Part shown: positions 6,261 through 8,711 of the stretch, one piece after another | Layout of the letters: each line of letters opens with the position of its first letter | Position numbering within the stretch: position 1 is the first letter of the stretch | Origin: Betaproteobacteria bacterium | GTDB taxonomy: Bacteria > Pseudomonadota > Gammaproteobacteria > Burkholderiales > SG8-41 | Length of the DNA: 8,711 nucleotides | Assembly (NCBI GenBank): GCA_025356695.1 | Contig: JANXSE010000002.1 | Location: 1-8,711 of the forward strand | Direction of reading: 5' to 3' | The notes under the pieces: generated by a model | Told to the model about the DNA's origin: nothing | Seen by the model: the letters and a program-made list of their open reading frames with translations, nothing else | Database searches by the model: none | Made by a program: the position numbers and the translations under genes

Positions 6261-6270
6261 GCCGATCGGC
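6261..6270. other. Perfect 10-bp palindrome between tandem Bug genes
   Basis: GCCGATCGGC lies 14-23 nt upstream of the second Bug start, and CGATT-AAA-AATCG (6273-6285) follows as a 5-bp inverted repeat. These fill most of the 48-nt gap between the Bug genes. Could be an operator or attenuating hairpin, but no T-run follows. Chance cannot be excluded. Confidence 0.3.
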
Positions 6271-6295
6271 CGCGATTAAAAATCGAAACGCGTGC

Positions 6296-7279
6296 TTATT
6301 GCTGCTCAAGATTGACGTCGCGCGCGACCTTCGCCCATTTTGCGATATCGCGTTTGAGCATCGCCGCGAATTCTTCCGGCGTATTGCTGACCTGGGTGGC
6401 GCCCAGCGATGCGTACTGGTCGCGCAACTCCGGCGACGCCACCGCCTTGACGATCTCGCCGTTCAGCCGGCGCACCACCTCTGCGGGCGTTCCGGCCGGC
6501 GCGAAAATGCCGTACCACGAAACCAGCTCAAAACCGGGCAGCGCAGCCTCGGCGATCGTCGGCAGTTCAGGCATCAGCGGCGAACGTTTCAGCGAACCGA
6601 TGCCGAGCGCGCGCAGGCGGTAGCTGCGAATCATTGCGGCCGAGGCGGCAATCGAATCCCAGGTCATCGTCAGGTTGCCGGCGATGGTATCGCCGGTCGC
6701 CAGCGGCAATCCTTTGTACGGCACGTGTTCTGTTTTGATGCCGGTCATCAGGTTGAATTGTTCAAAACCCAGGTGCGACGAACTGCCGATGCCGGCCGAA
6801 CCGTAGTTCAGCTGGCCCGGCCGCGCTCTGGCGAACGCGATGAGTTCCTTCACATTGCGCACCGGCAGCGAAGGGTGCACCAGCAACACAAACGGCGCCT
6901 CCGCCACCAGCGACACCGTCGCGAAATCCTTGAGCGGGTCATACGGAAGTCTGGCGTAAACGGCCGGATTGGTCGCATGCGTGCCGGTGGTACCGAGCAG
7001 CAGCGTGTAACCGTCGGCTGCCGATCTGGCGACGAATTCGGAACCGATGATGCCCGACGCACCGGCGCGGTTGTCGACGACAACACCCTGCCCGATCTGG
7101 TCGGCCAGTTTGCGCGAAACGAGCCGCGCAAAAATGTCGGCGCCGCCGGCCGCCGGAAACGGCACGATCATGCGCAACGGTTTGTTCGGAAACGACTGTG
7201 CGTTGCACGCCGGCACACTGGCGAACAGCATCGCAATGCCGCCAAGGCCGGCCGCAATTCCACCGCATACACTGCGCAT
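6296..7279 (-). CDS. Bug-family TTT periplasmic substrate-binding protein (third of three)
   Basis: This 327-residue Bug/TctC receptor has a signal peptide of about 27 residues (hydrophobic from G6 to V22, probable cleavage CNA-QSFP). Family blocks are VPFPAAGGADIFAR (39-52, with D48), DNRAGASGIIG (69-79), AADGYTLLLG, NPAVYARLPYDPLKDF (104-119), the canonical ligand loop YGSAGIGSS (159-167), HVPYKG, MPELPTIAEAALPGFE and FAPAGTP. The start is placed at the ATG at 7279, preceded by GGGGGAAG at 7281-7288. A longer form from GTG 7324 would put 15 mostly polar residues in front of the signal peptide and is less likely. It is the first gene of a minus-strand series continuing through another Bug gene to cysK, and is divergent from the Kef-type antiporter. 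Like the others it lacks transporter membrane genes nearby, so it may share a distant TctA/TctB or act as a sensor. Ligand unknown. Confidence 0.93.
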   Translation of the reverse strand: MRSVCGGIAAGLGGIAMLFASVPACNAQSFPNKPLRMIVPFPAAGGADIFARLVSRKLADQIGQGVVVDNRAGASGIIGSEFVARSAADGYTLLLGTTGTHATNPAVYARLPYDPLKDFATVSLVAEAPFVLLVHPSLPVRNVKELIAFARARPGQLNYGSAGIGSSSHLGFEQFNLMTGIKTEHVPYKGLPLATGDTIAGNLTMTWDSIAASAAMIRSYRLRALGIGSLKRSPLMPELPTIAEAALPGFELVSWYGIFAPAGTPAEVVRRLNGEIVKAVASPELRDQYASLGATQVSNTPEEFAAMLKRDIAKWAKVARDVNLEQQ

Positions 7280-7280
7280 G

Positions 7281-7288
7281 CTTCCCCC
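7281..7288 (-). promoter_or_regulatory. Shine-Dalgarno fixing the third Bug start
   Basis: On the minus strand GGGGGAAG sits one base before the ATG at 7279. The G-run core supports this start over the in-frame GTG at 7324. Confidence 0.5.
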
Positions 7289-7322
7289 GATTGTGTATTT
7301 GGCTTTTCGCCATTTTCCCTGC

Positions 7323-7352
7323 ACGCTACTGCCGGGGCGCCACCGGCGTCAA
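7323..7352 (-). promoter_or_regulatory. Possible sigma70 promoter for Bug-Bug-cysK series
   Basis: On the minus strand TTGACG (7352-7347, 5/6 match) and TAGCGT (7328-7323, weak) are separated by 18 bp. The spacer holds an inverted repeat, GCCGG (7331-7335) with CCGGC (7343-7347), around a GC-rich loop, which could be an operator. Read by eye only. Confidence 0.25.
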
Positions 7353-7376
7353 GCAATTCCACCCTGCGATGAGGGT

Positions 7377-7404
7377 TTGCGCACGCCTGCACTCGGGCTA
7401 TGCT
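7377..7404 (+). promoter_or_regulatory. Possible sigma70 promoter for the Kef-type antiporter
   Basis: TATGCT at 7399-7404 is a fair -10 box; TTGCGC at 7377-7382, 16 bp upstream, is a weak -35. It would give a leader of about 25 nt before the ATG at 7435. The 155-bp region is divergent from the Bug series. Confidence 0.28.
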
Positions 7405-7434
7405 GGCGCCTTCATTCGCGCGCCCGGATCCATC

Positions 7435-8711
7435 ATGCATCTACTCGAACAAACCGCCGTCTTTCTGTTGACCGCCGTCTTGATGGTGCCGCTGTTCCAG
7501 CGACTCAAACTCGGCGCCGTGCTCGGTTATCTCGCCGCTGGCATGCTCATCGGTCCCTGGGGGCTTGGCGTCGTTGCTGAATTGCAATCGACCATGCAAT
7601 TCGCCGAGTTCGGCGTCGTCCTGCTCCTCTTTCTGATCGGCCTCGAACTCGATCCGGCGCGGCTGTGGGCGCTGCGCCGCACGGTGTTCGGCCTCGGTGG
7701 CGCGCAGGTTGCCGCAACCGGCATTGTTCTGGGATTGGTTGCCATCGCCGCCGGACTGTCGTGGCAGGCCGCGCTGATCGCCGGCCTCGGCTGCGCGATG
7801 TCATCAACCGCGCTGGTGATTTCATCGCTGGCCGAACGCGGACAGTTGATCACGCGCCACGGCCGCGAAGCCTTCGCCGTGCTGCTGTTTCAGGACCTCG
7901 CGGTGATTCCGCTGCTGGCGCTGCTGCCGTTGCTCGGCAGCGAACACAGCCACGGCGGTGCCAACTGGCTCGCTGCACTCAAGGGCGTTGCCGCCATTGC
8001 CGTGGTGATCGCCGGCAGCCGCCTGCTCGTGCGCCCAGCGCTCAAATTCATCGCGCGCCACAGCAGCCGCGAAGTCTTCACCGCCGCTGCGTTGCTGCTG
8101 GTGGTCGGCACCTCGCTGGTCATGGAGAAAATCGGCCTATCGATGTCGCTCGGCGCCTTTCTCGCCGGCGTGCTGCTCGCCGACTCCGAATTCCGCCACG
8201 AACTCGAAGCCGACATCGAACCGTTCAAGGGCCTGCTGCTGGGTCTCTTCTTCATGGCGGTGGGCATGAGCGCCAACCTCGGCCTGCTGCTGACCGCGCC
8301 GTTACTGGTATTCGGTCTGGCGCTCGGTTTGATGCTCGCCAAATTTGCAATCATGTTCGGCATCGGCCGCACCATCGGCGCACCCAACGACAGCGCGCAA
8401 AAGCTCGCGGTGTCGCTGGCGCAGGGCGGCGAATTCGCCTTCGTGCTGTTTTCGGCGGCGGGCGCACTCGGCGTGATCGACGCGCGCGCCAATGAAATTC
8501 TGGTGATGGCGGTGACGCTGTCGATGCTGCTCGCCCCCTTCGCCTTCGTCGCGCATGAAAAACTTCTCGCCCGCTGGCTCGAGCGCAAAGCCGAACCGGA
8601 ATACGACAGCATCGACGGCCCCGGCAATCCGGTCATCATCGCCGGCTACGGACGCTTCGGCCAGATCGTCTCGCGCGTGCTGCGCATGTGCGGCATCGCC
8701 ACCACCGCGCT
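7435..8711 (+). CDS. kefC: KefB/KefC-type glutathione-gated K+/H+ antiporter (CPA2), 3' truncated by window edge
   Basis: The frame is open from the ATG at 7435 to the window edge: 425 complete codons with no stop, so the C-terminus is missing. The first roughly 375 residues are a multi-helix membrane domain of the CPA2 antiporter family. Visible motifs are GYLAAGMLIGPWG near the N-terminus, Q153-D154 in FQDLAVIP (the conserved ion-path acidic residue), the loop HELEADIEPFKG (255-266) followed by LLLGLFFMAVGMS, and QGGEFAFVLF. The loop is the glutathione-responsive segment of KefC. A KTN (RCK) nucleotide-binding domain begins near 400 with VIIAGYGRFGQ (400-410). The protein should release K+ and take up H+ across the inner membrane, held shut by glutathione and opened by glutathione adducts. 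Parts (QGGEFAFVLF, VTLSM) resemble KefB, so KefB or KefC remains open. No kefF/kefG ancillary gene lies upstream. The Shine-Dalgarno sequence is weak (GGA at 7426-7428). Confidence 0.92.
   Translation, partial: MHLLEQTAVFLLTAVLMVPLFQRLKLGAVLGYLAAGMLIGPWGLGVVAELQSTMQFAEFGVVLLLFLIGLELDPARLWALRRTVFGLGGAQVAATGIVLGLVAIAAGLSWQAALIAGLGCAMSSTALVISSLAERGQLITRHGREAFAVLLFQDLAVIPLLALLPLLGSEHSHGGANWLAALKGVAAIAVVIAGSRLLVRPALKFIARHSSREVFTAAALLLVVGTSLVMEKIGLSMSLGAFLAGVLLADSEFRHELEADIEPFKGLLLGLFFMAVGMSANLGLLLTAPLLVFGLALGLMLAKFAIMFGIGRTIGAPNDSAQKLAVSLAQGGEFAFVLFSAAGALGVIDARANEILVMAVTLSMLLAPFAFVAHEKLLARWLERKAEPEYDSIDGPGNPVIIAGYGRFGQIVSRVLRMCGIATTA

Noticed and set aside
6296..7279. Lipoprotein signal in the second and third Bug proteins
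   Set aside because: Cysteines near the signal end (VCAC and VPAC) lack a proper lipobox at the -2 position; ordinary signal peptidase I sites fit better.
7300..7312. TGGC-TTTTC-GCCA hairpin upstream of the third Bug gene
   Set aside because: Only a 4-bp stem with a short loop; too weak to call.
5693..7372. 559-codon open frame antisense to two Bug genes
   Set aside because: It is the reverse-strand shadow of two clear Bug genes in GC-rich DNA; its translation is rich in Arg, Ala, Gly and His with no recognisable family.

Overview
The window looks like GC-rich chromosomal DNA of a betaproteobacterium, most likely Burkholderiales. The main reason is the presence of three tripartite tricarboxylate transporter (TTT/Bug) periplasmic receptors in under 9 kb, an expansion typical of that order; this is inference from gene content, not a proven taxonomy. 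Coding density is high, codon usage is uniformly GC-rich, and I see no mobile element, tRNA, rRNA or CRISPR array.

Layout: (1) 1-299 holds no convincing gene, only small repeats and a hairpin. (2) 300-779 (+) encodes a DUF1348 / NTF2-like protein whose stop codon overlaps that of the convergent 776-1645 (-), an amidohydrolase-2 family metal hydrolase resembling 2-pyrone-4,6-dicarboxylate lactonase (LigI). (3) Divergent from the hydrolase, 1762-4245 (+) is a tight three-gene unit: a GFA-family zinc protein, a Bug receptor starting at GTG, and a PanE/ApbA-like reductase. The junctions are both exactly 12 nt and the three genes share one reading frame. (4) Convergent to this unit, 7279 down to 4267 (-) carries two tandem Bug receptors followed by cysteine synthase (cysK). 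(5) Divergent from the last Bug gene, 7435 to the window edge (+) is a KefB/KefC-type K+/H+ antiporter, cut off at the start of its nucleotide-binding KTN domain.

How the genes may work together: the left half (LigI-like hydrolase, GFA protein, Bug receptor, NAD(P)-dependent ketoacid-reductase-like enzyme) reads as a small uptake-and-catabolism module for an unknown carboxylate. The right half combines cysteine biosynthesis with a thiol-gated potassium efflux system. None of the three Bug receptors has its membrane subunits (TctA/TctB) in the window, so they are orphan receptors here. No system in the window is clearly novel. The most unusual points are the receptor-reductase-GFA operon, a reductase that keeps the PanE catalytic residues but lacks the usual nucleotide-side lysine, an atypical ligand loop in the first Bug receptor, and a short repeat shared by two intergenic regions.
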